Assembly: GCF_900129585.1 (NCBI RefSeq)
Contig: NZ_FQWF01000002.1
Span: 124,001-188,000 of the forward strand
DNA: 64,000 nt
Reading direction: 5' to 3'
Source: Flavobacterium micromati
GTDB taxonomy: Bacteria; Bacteroidota; Bacteroidia; Flavobacteriales; Flavobacteriaceae
The position numbers and the translations under genes were made by a program. Position 1 is the stretch's first letter, and each line of letters starts with the position of its first letter. Shown piece by piece: positions 9,119 to 17,021 of the stretch. The notes beneath the pieces were generated by a model that searched no databases, was not told the DNA's origin, and saw only the letters and a list, made by a program, of their open reading frames with translations.

Positions 9119-9181
9119 TGAATTGTTGATTTGAAGATTCGGCTTTTCGTTACTCTAAAAACCGATTTGTTATAAAAAGTG

Positions 9182-9189
9182 CAAAGATA
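9182..9189 (-). promoter_or_regulatory. -7 box for the ABC-F gene
   Basis: TATCTTTG on the minus strand, an exact TAnnTTTG match 64 bases before the start codon. I see no clear TTTG element upstream of it, so the call rests on one box. Confidence 0.5.
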
Positions 9190-9222
9190 GATTAATTAGT
9201 AATTTGTTTGCTAAAAAATAAA

Positions 9223-9261
9223 AGCTTCTAAAAACAGATTAAATTCTGCTTATTAGAAGCT
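9223..9261 (-). terminator. Terminator of the first symporter gene
   Basis: Outer stem AGCTTCTA / TAGAAGCT closes an inner weak hairpin. On the minus strand it is followed by TTTATTTTTT. Confidence 0.75.
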
Positions 9262-9282
9262 GTTAAGCTATTAGTTAATAAA

Positions 9283-10749
9283 TTATTTCTCGTCATTCTT
9301 TTTATTAATAGAATTCCAAATATGGGCATTAGACACTCCAATATCATCAGGATGAAAAACAGGGTCATTTCCGGCTTTTCGTTGTTTTTCGTAATCTTTC
9401 AACGCTAACAATGCTGGTTTCTGTAAAAGAAGAATGGCAATAATATTGAACCAAGCCATTAATCCTACTCCTAAGTCGCCTATGTTCCAAGCTAGTTTAG
9501 CTTGATTGATAGAACCATAAATAATAACTACCATCATCAATACTTTCAGCAAATGAGTATAAATAGGAGATTTTAAATTCCTAGTTAAATAAGAAATGTT
9601 TGTCTCGGCTATATAGTAGTAAGCTAACAAGGTCGTAAAAGCGAAGAAAAACAACGCTATAGCAACAAAATAGGAACCAAAACCAGGCAAAACACTATCC
9701 ATTGCTATTTGAGTAAATCCAGCACCCGCCGAAACATTTTGGGCTCCAGAAAATAAATACTCAGTAGCTCCATCCGGACCTAAAACTGGATTGATCACGT
9801 TGTATTTTCCGGTGATGAGTAACATAAATCCTGTGGCTGAACACACTAATAAAGTATCAATATATACTGAAAATGACTGAACTAAACCTTGTTTAGTAGG
9901 ATGTGAAACATTTGCGGCAGCAGCAATATGTGGTGCAGTTCCTTGACCTGCTTCATTTGAATAAATCCCTCTTTTTACTCCCCATTGGATTGCCAAGCCA
10001 AAAACCGCTCCAAATCCAGCTTCCATGTCAAAAGCACTTTTAAAAACAAGAGCTACAACACCTGGAAGTTTATCAATATCAATTGCAATGATTACTAATA
10101 CAATTACAATGTACGCAATCGCCATTAGTGGGACAACAAATTCAGTAACCTTTGCGATTCTTTTTACACCACCAAAAACGATGGCACCAAATATTAGAGC
10201 CACTACTAATCCTGATTTCCAAGTATCTATTTCAAATGCATTTTGTATTCCATCTGCAACAGAATTAGCTTGAACACCCGGTAATAAGAACCCTGCAGAA
10301 ATGATAGAAACGACCGCAAAAAGGACACTAAACCATTTTACGCCCAATCCTCTTTCAATATAAAAAGCTGGTCCTCCACGAAATTCTCCCAAATGCTTTT
10401 CCTTGTAAATTTGAGCTAAAGTAGCCTCCACAAAAGCGGTACTTGCTCCAAAAAAAGCAACCATCCACATCCAAAATAATGCTCCAGGTCCTCCAAAAGC
10501 TATTGCCGTAGCAACGCCTGCGATATTTCCGGTACCTACTCTACCCGCTAATGACATTGACAACGCCTGAAAAGAAGAAACCCCAGATTCAGAACTTTTA
10601 CCGTCAAATAATAACCTAAACATCTCCTTAATATGACGTAGCTGTAGAAAACGAGTCCTAACAGAAAAATACAAACCCGTCCCTAAACACAAAATAATTA
10701 ATGCATTACTCCACACAATACTATTCAATATCCCAATAATCTCTTCCAT
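9283..10749 (-). CDS. Sodium:alanine symporter family protein (AGCS), copy 1
   Basis: A 488-residue secondary transporter of the alanine/glycine:cation symporter family with about ten to eleven membrane helices. Family landmarks are LAGRVGTGNIAGVATAI with FGGPGALFWMW (about 68-95) and the conserved NEAGQGTAPHIAAAANV (about 267-283), which contains residues of the substrate/sodium region. It would import a small neutral amino acid with Na+. It is very similar along its whole length to the next gene on the same strand, so the pair is a tandem duplication. It has its own terminator, and a 334-base gap separates the two copies, so each is probably expressed from its own promoter. Confidence 0.93.
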   Translation of the reverse strand: MEEIIGILNSIVWSNALIILCLGTGLYFSVRTRFLQLRHIKEMFRLLFDGKSSESGVSSFQALSMSLAGRVGTGNIAGVATAIAFGGPGALFWMWMVAFFGASTAFVEATLAQIYKEKHLGEFRGGPAFYIERGLGVKWFSVLFAVVSIISAGFLLPGVQANSVADGIQNAFEIDTWKSGLVVALIFGAIVFGGVKRIAKVTEFVVPLMAIAYIVIVLVIIAIDIDKLPGVVALVFKSAFDMEAGFGAVFGLAIQWGVKRGIYSNEAGQGTAPHIAAAANVSHPTKQGLVQSFSVYIDTLLVCSATGFMLLITGKYNVINPVLGPDGATEYLFSGAQNVSAGAGFTQIAMDSVLPGFGSYFVAIALFFFAFTTLLAYYYIAETNISYLTRNLKSPIYTHLLKVLMMVVIIYGSINQAKLAWNIGDLGVGLMAWFNIIAILLLQKPALLALKDYEKQRKAGNDPVFHPDDIGVSNAHIWNSINKKNDEK

Positions 10750-11045
10750 AAATCTCTTACTTTATTACTAATTTAAACGGAGTAGATTGTACTCGTTTTT
10801 AATTATTTTTATAAAAATAAAGCTTTAAGTTAAAAAAAACTAACTCTGAGGCTCTAAAAGGGAATTGATGAATAAAAGAGAGTTGTACTAAATCCCTAAA
10901 AAGTTAAAAATAAAGAATACAACCAGAACATAAGTTGGTAATTAAATGCTTAATTGTACAAATTATTGAATAGTTGTAAAAATAAATGAAAAAAAATAAA
11001 CTGAATCCATAAATCAATTTCTTTGCAAGTATTCCTTTTTAAATC
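10750..11045. other. Intergenic region between the two symporter genes
   Basis: AT-rich, with no open frame of note. It should contain the minus-strand promoter of symporter copy 1, but no exact TAnnTTTG box with a TTTG partner is recognisable. Confidence 0.35.
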
Positions 11046-11064
11046 TATTGTTGGTGCAACAATA
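11046..11064 (-). terminator. Weak hairpin after symporter copy 2
   Basis: Perfect eight-base stem TATTGTTG / CAACAATA around GTG, 19 bases past the stop codon. It has no strong T run, so terminator function is uncertain. Confidence 0.4.
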
Positions 11065-11083
11065 CAATATGATTACAGATTAG

Positions 11084-12547
11084 TTAAACGTGCTTACTTT
11101 TAGTTATGGTATTCCATATATGTGCATTATGCACTCCAATATCGTTGGGGTTAAAAGTAGGATCTAGTCCCAGCTTCTTTTGCTTTTCATAATCTTTTAA
11201 GGCAGCCAATGCTGGTTTTTGTAACAAAATAATTGCCACGATATTAAACCAAGCCATTAATCCAACACCAATATCACCAATATCCCAAGCTAATTTTGCT
11301 TGATTGATTGAACCATACATAATCACAAGCATCATAATTGCTTTCAATGCATAATTATAAACAGGCGATTCAAATTTTCTTGTCAAATAAGAGACATTAG
11401 TTTCAGCAATATAATAGTAGGCAATAATAGTTGTAAAAGCGAAGAAAAATAAAGCTACCGCAACAAAGTAAGATCCAAAACCAGGGAAAACACTATCCAT
11501 TGCACTTTGTGTAAAACCAGGTCCCACAGCAACATTTTGCGCACCAGAGTATAAAAATTCATTTGTATTCGAAGATCCAAAAGCTGGATTGTAAACATTA
11601 TACTTCCCAGTTATCAATAGCATAAATCCAGTTGCTGAGCAAACTAACAGCGTATCAATATAAACTGAAAAAGACTGCACTAATCCTTGTTTCACAGGAT
11701 GCGAAACATTTGCGGCAGCGGCAATATGAGGAGCAGTTCCCTGACCCGCTTCATTAGAATAAATCCCTCTTTTTACGCCCCATTGAATTGCTAAGCCAAA
11801 TACAGCTCCAAAACCAGCATCCATATTAAAAGCACTTTTAAATACTAGCGCAATTACATCAGGAAGTTGTTTTATATCAATTGCGATTATTATAACGGCA
11901 ATCAATATATATCCTATTGCCATAAAAGGAACAATATATTCGGTGAATTTGGCAATTCTTTTTACACCACCAAAAACAATAGCGGCAAAGATCAAAACAA
12001 CACCTAATCCAGTAATCCATGTATCTAATTGAAAAGCATTTTTAATCCCATCAGCAACTGAATTTGCCTGAACTCCTGGTAATAAGATACCAGCAGAGAT
12101 CACAGAAACGATTGCAAATAGTACACCAAACCATTTCACTCCTAATCCACGTTCGATATAAAAAGCAGGACCTCCACGAAATTCTCCTAAATGTTTTTCT
12201 TTATAAATTTGGGCTAATGTTGCTTCAATGAATGCGGTGCTTGCTCCAAGAAATGCGACTAACCACATCCAGAACATTGCTCCTGGACCACCAAATGCAA
12301 TGGCAGTTGCAACACCTGCGATATTTCCAGTACCCACTCTACCCGCTAATGACATCGATAAAGCCTGAAAAGAAGAAACACCAGATTCAGTACTTTTTCC
12401 GTCAAATAACAAGCGAAACATTTCCTTGAAATGCCGCACTTGCAGAAATCGGGTACGATACGAAAAATACAGCCCTGTCCCTAAACATAATATAATCAAT
12501 GCATTACTCCAAACAATTGCATTAACAGCAGCAACAAAATCCTCCAT
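11084..12547 (-). CDS. Sodium:alanine symporter family protein (AGCS), copy 2
   Basis: A 487-residue AGCS symporter with the same landmarks as its neighbour: LAGRVGTGNIAGVATAI, NEAGQGTAPHIAAAANV, and a C-terminal cytoplasmic tail with DIGVHNAHIWNTI. The two copies align without large gaps. Differences cluster near the N terminus, in the loop after ITGKYNV (about 315-335) and in the last residues, which is where substrate selectivity or regulation could differ. It lies upstream of copy 1 in the direction of transcription, 334 bases away. Confidence 0.93.
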   Translation of the reverse strand: MEDFVAAVNAIVWSNALIILCLGTGLYFSYRTRFLQVRHFKEMFRLLFDGKSTESGVSSFQALSMSLAGRVGTGNIAGVATAIAFGGPGAMFWMWLVAFLGASTAFIEATLAQIYKEKHLGEFRGGPAFYIERGLGVKWFGVLFAIVSVISAGILLPGVQANSVADGIKNAFQLDTWITGLGVVLIFAAIVFGGVKRIAKFTEYIVPFMAIGYILIAVIIIAIDIKQLPDVIALVFKSAFNMDAGFGAVFGLAIQWGVKRGIYSNEAGQGTAPHIAAAANVSHPVKQGLVQSFSVYIDTLLVCSATGFMLLITGKYNVYNPAFGSSNTNEFLYSGAQNVAVGPGFTQSAMDSVFPGFGSYFVAVALFFFAFTTIIAYYYIAETNVSYLTRKFESPVYNYALKAIMMLVIMYGSINQAKLAWDIGDIGVGLMAWFNIVAIILLQKPALAALKDYEKQKKLGLDPTFNPNDIGVHNAHIWNTITKSKHV

Positions 12548-12951
12548 AAATTCAGTTTTGTAAATATTCTAAGAGATCAATAAAACAATTGATTTATCCT
12601 TTTCTATCTAATTTTTTGTTATTTAATATTTCTAAAATTTGCTTACCTAAATGATATTCTTGGCATATTCCACAGTCGAAGACATACAGATCAATGATAA
12701 TTCACTTTGATTTAAAAAAAATAATGCTACCACTTAAATTTTTACAGTATTCGTGGGGCGTTTTCTTTACTATTTTTCGCTAAAACTAAAACATACCAAT
12801 AAAAAAAACTAGCGTAGAACAAATAAAAAAACGATTTCTAAATTAACGTACTAGAAATCAACTCGTAATGAACTATATTAATTTTAGTTTATAGCTAGAC
12901 TATTAAGAAATAACCTCGCTATTATCAACTTGCGCTAGTAAGTACAAGGCA
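12548..12951. other. Intergenic region upstream of symporter copy 2
   Basis: About 400 AT-rich bases with no convincing gene. An inverted repeat GATTTCTA / TAGAAATC (12833-12840 and 12852-12859, 11-base loop) is the only structure noted. A short minus-strand frame overlapping the terminator at its right end is not credible as a gene. Confidence 0.35.
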
Positions 12952-12986
12952 TAAAAAAACTGTCTCTTCGCAAAGTAGACAGTTTT
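12952..12986 (-). terminator. Terminator of the GlmU-like gene
   Basis: Ten-base stem AAAACTGTCT / AGACAGTTTT with an 11-base loop, followed on the minus strand by TTTTTTTAT. Confidence 0.8.
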
Positions 12987-13011
12987 AGGTTTGATTTTTT
13001 TTATTGCTGAA

Positions 13012-14187
13012 TTATTCTTTTCGCCACTTTTTACTTTCCTCAAAAATATGTTCCAAGATAGCTGCTTCTCTTTCATCAAATTCAATTCCGCGGCGACTCA
13101 TTACCAGTCTGGCAGTCTCAAAAGCTTTTTTAGTTAAGTAAGTCGTAAATCCAGCAGCTCCGCCCCATGAAAAACTTGGTACAAAATTTCGAGGAAACCC
13201 ACTTCCAAAAATATTTGCACTCACGCCAACCACTGTTCCTGTGTTAAACATGGTATTAATTCCGCATTTACTATGATCCCCCATCATCAAGCCACAAAAC
13301 TGAAGTCCTGTTTTTGCAAATCCTTCGGTTTCATAACTCCATAATTTTACTTCTTCGTAATTGTTTTTCAGATTAGAATTATTCGTATCAGCGCCTAAGT
13401 TACACCATTCACCAATAACAGAATCGCCTAGATATCCTTCGTGTCCTTTATTGGCATGAGCAAAAAGAACGGCATTTTTTACTTCACCACCAATTCTTGA
13501 ATACGGCCCAACTGTTGTAGCGCCATACACTTTAGATCCCATTTTCACTTGGGCATTTTCGCATAAAGCAAATGGTCCTCTAATAACAGATCCTTCCATA
13601 ATTTCAGAATCCTTACCTATATATATCGGTCCAGCAGAAGCGTTAAGAGTTACGAATTCTAATGTTGCTCCGTCTTCGATGAAGATATTTTCAGCAGCAA
13701 TAACATTAACACTTTTAGGAATTGGCTGTGACTTTCTGTCTTCGGTTAGGTAATCAAAATCCTCTTGTATTGCCAAATTGTTTTTCGAAAAAATGTCCCA
13801 AGTGTTTTTCACTGTGATACAATCTTCTTCAAATTCTAAAATTTCGTAAGTGTCAAAATCTACTTCTTCTTGCTCATCATTAGTGTAAAAAGCAATAACT
13901 TCATCTCCCTTAAAAATAGCCTGATTTGTCTCCAAATTACTTACCATTTCAGTCAAGATAGCATTAGGCAAGAACGAAGCATTGATCATCACATTTTCTT
14001 CTAATTCAACCATTGGATATTTCTCAGATAAATATTCCTCTGTTAATGTCGTTGTCGTAGAACCCAAACGCAATTCCCATTTTTGACGAATAGTCATAAT
14101 TCCAATTAGGATATCAGCAACTGGACGTGTAAAAGTAAAAGGCAACAGTGCGTTTCTTGCTGGGCCATCAAAGAGGATATAATTCAT
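13012..14187 (-). CDS. GlmU-like sugar nucleotidyltransferase/acetyltransferase
   Basis: A 391-residue cytoplasmic protein of the Bacteroidota GlmU-like family (TIGR03991 type). It is proposed to make UDP-GlcNAc for peptidoglycan or other glycans in place of canonical GlmU. The N-terminal part (1-170) is a divergent nucleotidyltransferase-like region beginning MNYILFDGPARNALLPFTFTRP. From about 175 onward runs a left-handed beta-helix of hexapeptide repeats (IFIEDGATLEF, IYIGKDSEIMEGSVIRG, VKMGSKVYGATTVGPYSRIGG) and then NTGTVVGVSANIFG. The C terminus is a charged helix. It is probably essential in this lineage, but the activity is inferred from family naming. Confidence 0.88.
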   Translation of the reverse strand: MNYILFDGPARNALLPFTFTRPVADILIGIMTIRQKWELRLGSTTTTLTEEYLSEKYPMVELEENVMINASFLPNAILTEMVSNLETNQAIFKGDEVIAFYTNDEQEEVDFDTYEILEFEEDCITVKNTWDIFSKNNLAIQEDFDYLTEDRKSQPIPKSVNVIAAENIFIEDGATLEFVTLNASAGPIYIGKDSEIMEGSVIRGPFALCENAQVKMGSKVYGATTVGPYSRIGGEVKNAVLFAHANKGHEGYLGDSVIGEWCNLGADTNNSNLKNNYEEVKLWSYETEGFAKTGLQFCGLMMGDHSKCGINTMFNTGTVVGVSANIFGSGFPRNFVPSFSWGGAAGFTTYLTKKAFETARLVMSRRGIEFDEREAAILEHIFEESKKWRKE

Positions 14188-14231
14188 AAAAAAGATATAT
14201 TATAGGTTTGTTTTAGATACTTTTCAGAACA

Positions 14232-14239
14232 CAAAAATA
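14232..14239 (-). promoter_or_regulatory. -7 box for the GlmU-like gene
   Basis: TATTTTTG on the minus strand, an exact TAnnTTTG match 45 bases upstream of the start. No clear -33 element is seen. Confidence 0.4.
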
Positions 14240-14308
14240 ATTATAAAAAATAGTTTTATGTTTTAATTAAACCAGAAAGTTAAAAGCTTTTGGTTTACTG
14301 CAAAAATA

Positions 14309-14334
14309 AAAGCCACGCTTTTAGGCGTGGCTTT
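14309..14334 (-). terminator. Terminator of rpmE2
   Basis: Ten-base GC-containing stem AAAGCCACGC / GCGTGGCTTT, followed on the minus strand by TATTTTTG. Confidence 0.82.
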
Positions 14335-14358
14335 ATTATATTCATCAACATGCTACAA

Positions 14359-14610
14359 TTATTTAGCGTGTTTAGCGTATTTAGTTTTGAATTTATCAAT
14401 ACGTCCTGCAGTATCAATAAGTTTAGATTTCCCTGTGTAAAAAGGGTGAGAAGTTCTAGAGATTTCCATTTTTACAACTGGATATTCAACACCATCGTGA
14501 GTTATAGTTTCTTTAGTATCTGCAGTAGATTTAGTGATAAAAACTTCGTCATTTGACATGTCTTTAAATGCAACTAATCTGTAATTTTCTGGGTGAATTC
14601 CTTGTTTCAT
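14359..14610 (-). CDS. rpmE2: Ribosomal protein bL31, type B (zinc-independent)
   Basis: An 83-residue 50S subunit protein. The start is the ATG giving [19 protein letters not shown], which is the standard type B beginning; the frame is open 38 codons further upstream, but that extension coincides with the mRNA leader and has no homology I recognise. The protein has no CxxC zinc motif, which classifies it as the C-minus form. The core [24 protein letters not shown] is conserved. The gene has its own promoter and terminator, so it is monocistronic with a leader of roughly 100 bases. Confidence 0.95.
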   Translation of the reverse strand: MKQGIHPENYRLVAFKDMSNDEVFITKSTADTKETITHDGVEYPVVKMEISRTSHPFYTGKSKLIDTAGRIDKFKTKYAKHAK

Positions 14611-14656
14611 CTTGTTGATCTTTTTTATTTGTTGATTATAACTTGTCTTGAAGCTT

Positions 14657-14676
14657 TTCCTGTAACAGAAAAGGTA
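14657..14676 (-). promoter_or_regulatory. Hairpin in the rpmE2 leader
   Basis: CTTTTC and GAAAAG arms around an eight-base loop, inside the untranslated leader predicted from the promoter at 14722. An autoregulatory role in binding L31 is possible but only inferred. Confidence 0.3.
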
Positions 14677-14721
14677 TAAACTCGCTACAACCTTTTGATT
14701 TACATTATTATTTTGAGTCTG

Positions 14722-14750
14722 CAAATTTACAATTATTTTTCAATAAACAA
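14722..14750 (-). promoter_or_regulatory. Promoter of rpmE2
   Basis: On the minus strand TTG (14750-14748), an 18-base spacer and TAAATTTG (14729-14722) match the Bacteroidota sigma pattern at both elements. Confidence 0.7.
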
Positions 14751-14817
14751 TTCATTGAGTCATTTTTTTTTATAATCGTTAATAGTAATTTTTAGATGGC
14801 TATATATTGGGAATTGT

Positions 14818-14825
14818 TATATTTG
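14818..14825 (+). promoter_or_regulatory. -7 box for the DUF4199 gene
   Basis: TATATTTG, an exact TAnnTTTG match. It would start transcription near 14831, which favours the ATG at 14849 over the one at 14837. Confidence 0.45.
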
Positions 14826-14848
14826 TGGCTTAATAAATGAAGTTAAAA

Positions 14849-15391
14849 ATGGAAAAAAAAATATCCCCAGCAAAATCTGGACTAATATTCGGTGTTTTAT
14901 TTGGCGTAATAATGGTTTTAGAGTTTGTCATAATGTATACCATCGGCATGAAATCTCTCGTTGGAACAAGTGTAGGTATGGTTGTAAATGTTGCTAATTA
15001 TTTAATCTTACCGTTCTTATTTATTTATCTAGGATGCAATAATTATAAAAAAAACATAAATAATGGGTTTATATCTTTTGGCGAATGCTTAAAAACTGGA
15101 GTTTCAATAACTTTTGTTGCGGCTTTGATTTACGCCATTTTTAGCGTTATTTTCAATTTAATTTTTCCAGAATTTATCGCTGAAATGCTTTCAATATCAA
15201 AAAGTGAAATGATCAAGACAACACCTAATATAACGAGTGAACAACTAGAATTAGGATTAAATATGATTGAAAAATTCATGAATCCGCTAATTGTTTTTCC
15301 CGTTACTCTTGCCATGTATTCCTTTTTTGGATTGATTTATTCACTAATTGTAGGTGTAATTGTAAAGAACGAAAATCCGCAAAGTCTCTAA
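14849..15391 (+). CDS. DUF4199 family membrane protein
   Basis: A 180-residue membrane protein with four hydrophobic segments, at about 7-30, 38-62, 75-105 and 145-175 (numbered from MEKKISPAKSG). DUF4199 is a Bacteroidota family of unknown function, recognised by SPAKSGLIFGVLFGV near the start and YLGCNNYKKNINNGFISFGECLKTG in the middle. An upstream in-frame ATG at 14837 would add MKLK. The glycosyltransferase starts five bases after its stop, and this pairing suggests a shared transcript. The function is unknown, but a role in handling lipid-linked sugar is possible. Confidence 0.85.
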   Translation: MEKKISPAKSGLIFGVLFGVIMVLEFVIMYTIGMKSLVGTSVGMVVNVANYLILPFLFIYLGCNNYKKNINNGFISFGECLKTGVSITFVAALIYAIFSVIFNLIFPEFIAEMLSISKSEMIKTTPNITSEQLELGLNMIEKFMNPLIVFPVTLAMYSFFGLIYSLIVGVIVKNENPQSL

Positions 15392-15395
15392 TTAA

Positions 15396-16355
15396 ATGAA
15401 TTTATCCATACTTATACCTCTTCTTAACGAAGAGGAATCACTTAAAGAATTGTACACTTGGATCATAAAAGTGATGCAAGAACATAACTATGCGTACGAA
15501 ATTATTTTTCTCGATGATGGAAGCACTGATAGTTCTTGGGCTATAATTGAAGAATTTGCTCAAGATAATAGTAATGTGAAAGGGATTCGTTTCATGAAAA
15601 ACTTTGGAAAATCGCAAGCTTTGCATGCTGGTTTTGCTAAAGCGCAAGGTGACGTAATTATTACTATGGATGCTGATTTACAAGACAGTCCAGAAGAAAT
15701 TCCGGGATTATATGAAATGATTGTAAATGGCAAATATGATTTGGTTTCCGGTTGGAAAAAAAAGCGATATGATTCTGTTGTCGCTAAGAATCTACCCTCA
15801 AAATTATTCAATTGGGCTGCGAGAAAAACATCGGGAGTTGAATTGAATGATTTTAATTGCGGACTCAAAGCTTACAAAAACATTGTGGTAAAAAACATTG
15901 AAGTTTCTGGTGAGATGCACCGCTATATTCCTGTATTGGCAAAGAATGCTGGTTTTGGAAAAATTGGTGAAAAAGTGGTTCAGCATCAAGCTAGAAAATA
16001 TGGCGAAACTAAATTTGGAATGGAACGTTTTATCAACGGATTTCTGGATTTAATTACGATATGGTTTTTATCCCGTTTTGGCAAACGACCAATGCACTTG
16101 TTTGGCGCTTTAGGCTCGGTAATGTTTATTATTGGTTTTATGCTTGCAGGCTTCATCGGTATTTCAAAACTATACTATATGTATAATGACATGCGATATA
16201 GCTTAGTTACTAACAATCCGTGGTTTTTTATCGCATTAACATCAATGATTTTGGGAACACAATTGTTTTTAGCTGGATTTCTGGGCGAAATAATTTTACG
16301 TACCAAAAATAATGAGGAACGGTATAAAGTGGCTTCCGAAGTTAATTTTATATAA
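15396..16355 (+). CDS. Glycosyltransferase family 2 (polyprenyl-phosphate sugar transferase type)
   Basis: A 319-residue GT-A enzyme with two C-terminal membrane helices (about 225-250 and 272-300), the layout of dolichol-phosphate-mannose-synthase-like and GtrB/ArnC-like enzymes. These transfer a sugar from a nucleotide donor to undecaprenyl phosphate. Visible motifs are SILIPLLNEEESL, IIFLDDGSTDSSW, the DxD-like TMDADLQDSPEEIP, GWKKKRYDSVVAKN, and the late R/K-rich QHQARKYGETKFG. It follows the DUF4199 gene by five bases. Donor and acceptor sugars cannot be told from sequence. Confidence 0.9.
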   Translation: MNLSILIPLLNEEESLKELYTWIIKVMQEHNYAYEIIFLDDGSTDSSWAIIEEFAQDNSNVKGIRFMKNFGKSQALHAGFAKAQGDVIITMDADLQDSPEEIPGLYEMIVNGKYDLVSGWKKKRYDSVVAKNLPSKLFNWAARKTSGVELNDFNCGLKAYKNIVVKNIEVSGEMHRYIPVLAKNAGFGKIGEKVVQHQARKYGETKFGMERFINGFLDLITIWFLSRFGKRPMHLFGALGSVMFIIGFMLAGFIGISKLYYMYNDMRYSLVTNNPWFFIALTSMILGTQLFLAGFLGEIILRTKNNEERYKVASEVNFI

Positions 16356-16400
16356 TTAAAACTTCTTGTTGAAAGAATATGGATATATAAAAAGCTATGT

Positions 16401-16887
16401 ATGGAAATTGAAATCATCAAAAATAAAATCTTTGAAATTCGCGGCTGTCATGCTTGATTTTGATTTAGCGGCTTTGTATCTTGTAGATAATAAAAGACTT
16501 AAAGCTTCTGTAAGAAGAAATATAAGTCGTTTCCCAGAAGATTTTATGTTTGAGCTTACAAAAATTGAGTTTGATAACTTGAGGACTAAATTTTCGTCCT
16601 CAAGTTATGGAGGTGTAAGATACATGCCATTTGCTTTTACAGAACATGGAATTGCAATGCTTTCTAGTGTTTTGAATAGTGAAAAAGCAATAGAAGTCAA
16701 CATTTCAATTATTAGAGCGTTTGTAACTTTCAGACAGTTCTCATTAACGTATAGCGAATTAAAAGATAGAATTTTAGCCATAGAAAATCAGTTTCCAGAT
16801 ATCTATAAAGCGTTAAATTATTTAGTTGATAAAGACAGCGACACTAAAAAACACATAGAGAGAAACAAAATAGGATATAAAAAATAA
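16401..16887 (+). pseudogene. ORF6N domain protein, frameshifted near its N terminus
   Basis: The ORF6N domain is a phage-type DNA-binding domain found in antirepressor-like proteins. The body is clear: VMLDFDLAALYLVDNKRLKASVRRN, RFPEDFMFEL and PFAFTEHGIAMLSSVLNSEKAI. The expected N terminus is in another frame: ATG at 16401 encodes MEIEIIKNKIFEIRG and then runs into TGA at 16455, while the body frame resumes at GTC (16447). A one-base gain or small loss at 16441-16449 therefore splits the gene. Translation could still start at ATG 16450, giving about 145 residues without the first strand. A 13-base inverted repeat lies inside the coding region. It is the only such gene here and has no phage neighbours. 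Confidence 0.7.
16574..16608. repeat. Perfect 13-base inverted repeat inside the ORF6N gene
   Basis: ATAACTTGAGGAC (16574-16586) and GTCCTCAAGTTAT (16596-16608) with a nine-base loop. It lies within the coding region, so it is not a simple terminator. Confidence 0.6.
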
Positions 16888-16905
16888 AGTTCTTGATTAA
16901 TTAAC

Positions 16906-16994
16906 TAGCCCTGAAGTAGCGGCATCCTTTTTCTTTTTTTCTTAAAAAAGAAAAAGATACAGCGTCTCGAAGCTTCGGAAACAGGATAAGCTCC
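16906..16994. repeat. Flavobacterial hairpin repeat, copy 1
   Basis: It begins TAGCCCTGA and ends GGAAACAGGATAAGCTCC. In the middle is a perfect 13-base stem CTTTTTCTTTTTT / AAAAAAGAAAAAG with loop TCTT (16927-16956). The ends match a second copy at 57518-57596. From memory, elements with these ends are scattered through Flavobacterium intergenic DNA. Confidence 0.65.
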
Positions 16995-17021
16995 TAAAAC
17001 TTAAACTAAAAAAAATATAAA

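Noticed and set aside
12903..13085. Sixty-codon minus-strand frame
   Set aside because: Overlaps the GlmU-like gene end and its terminator; no start signal or family resemblance.
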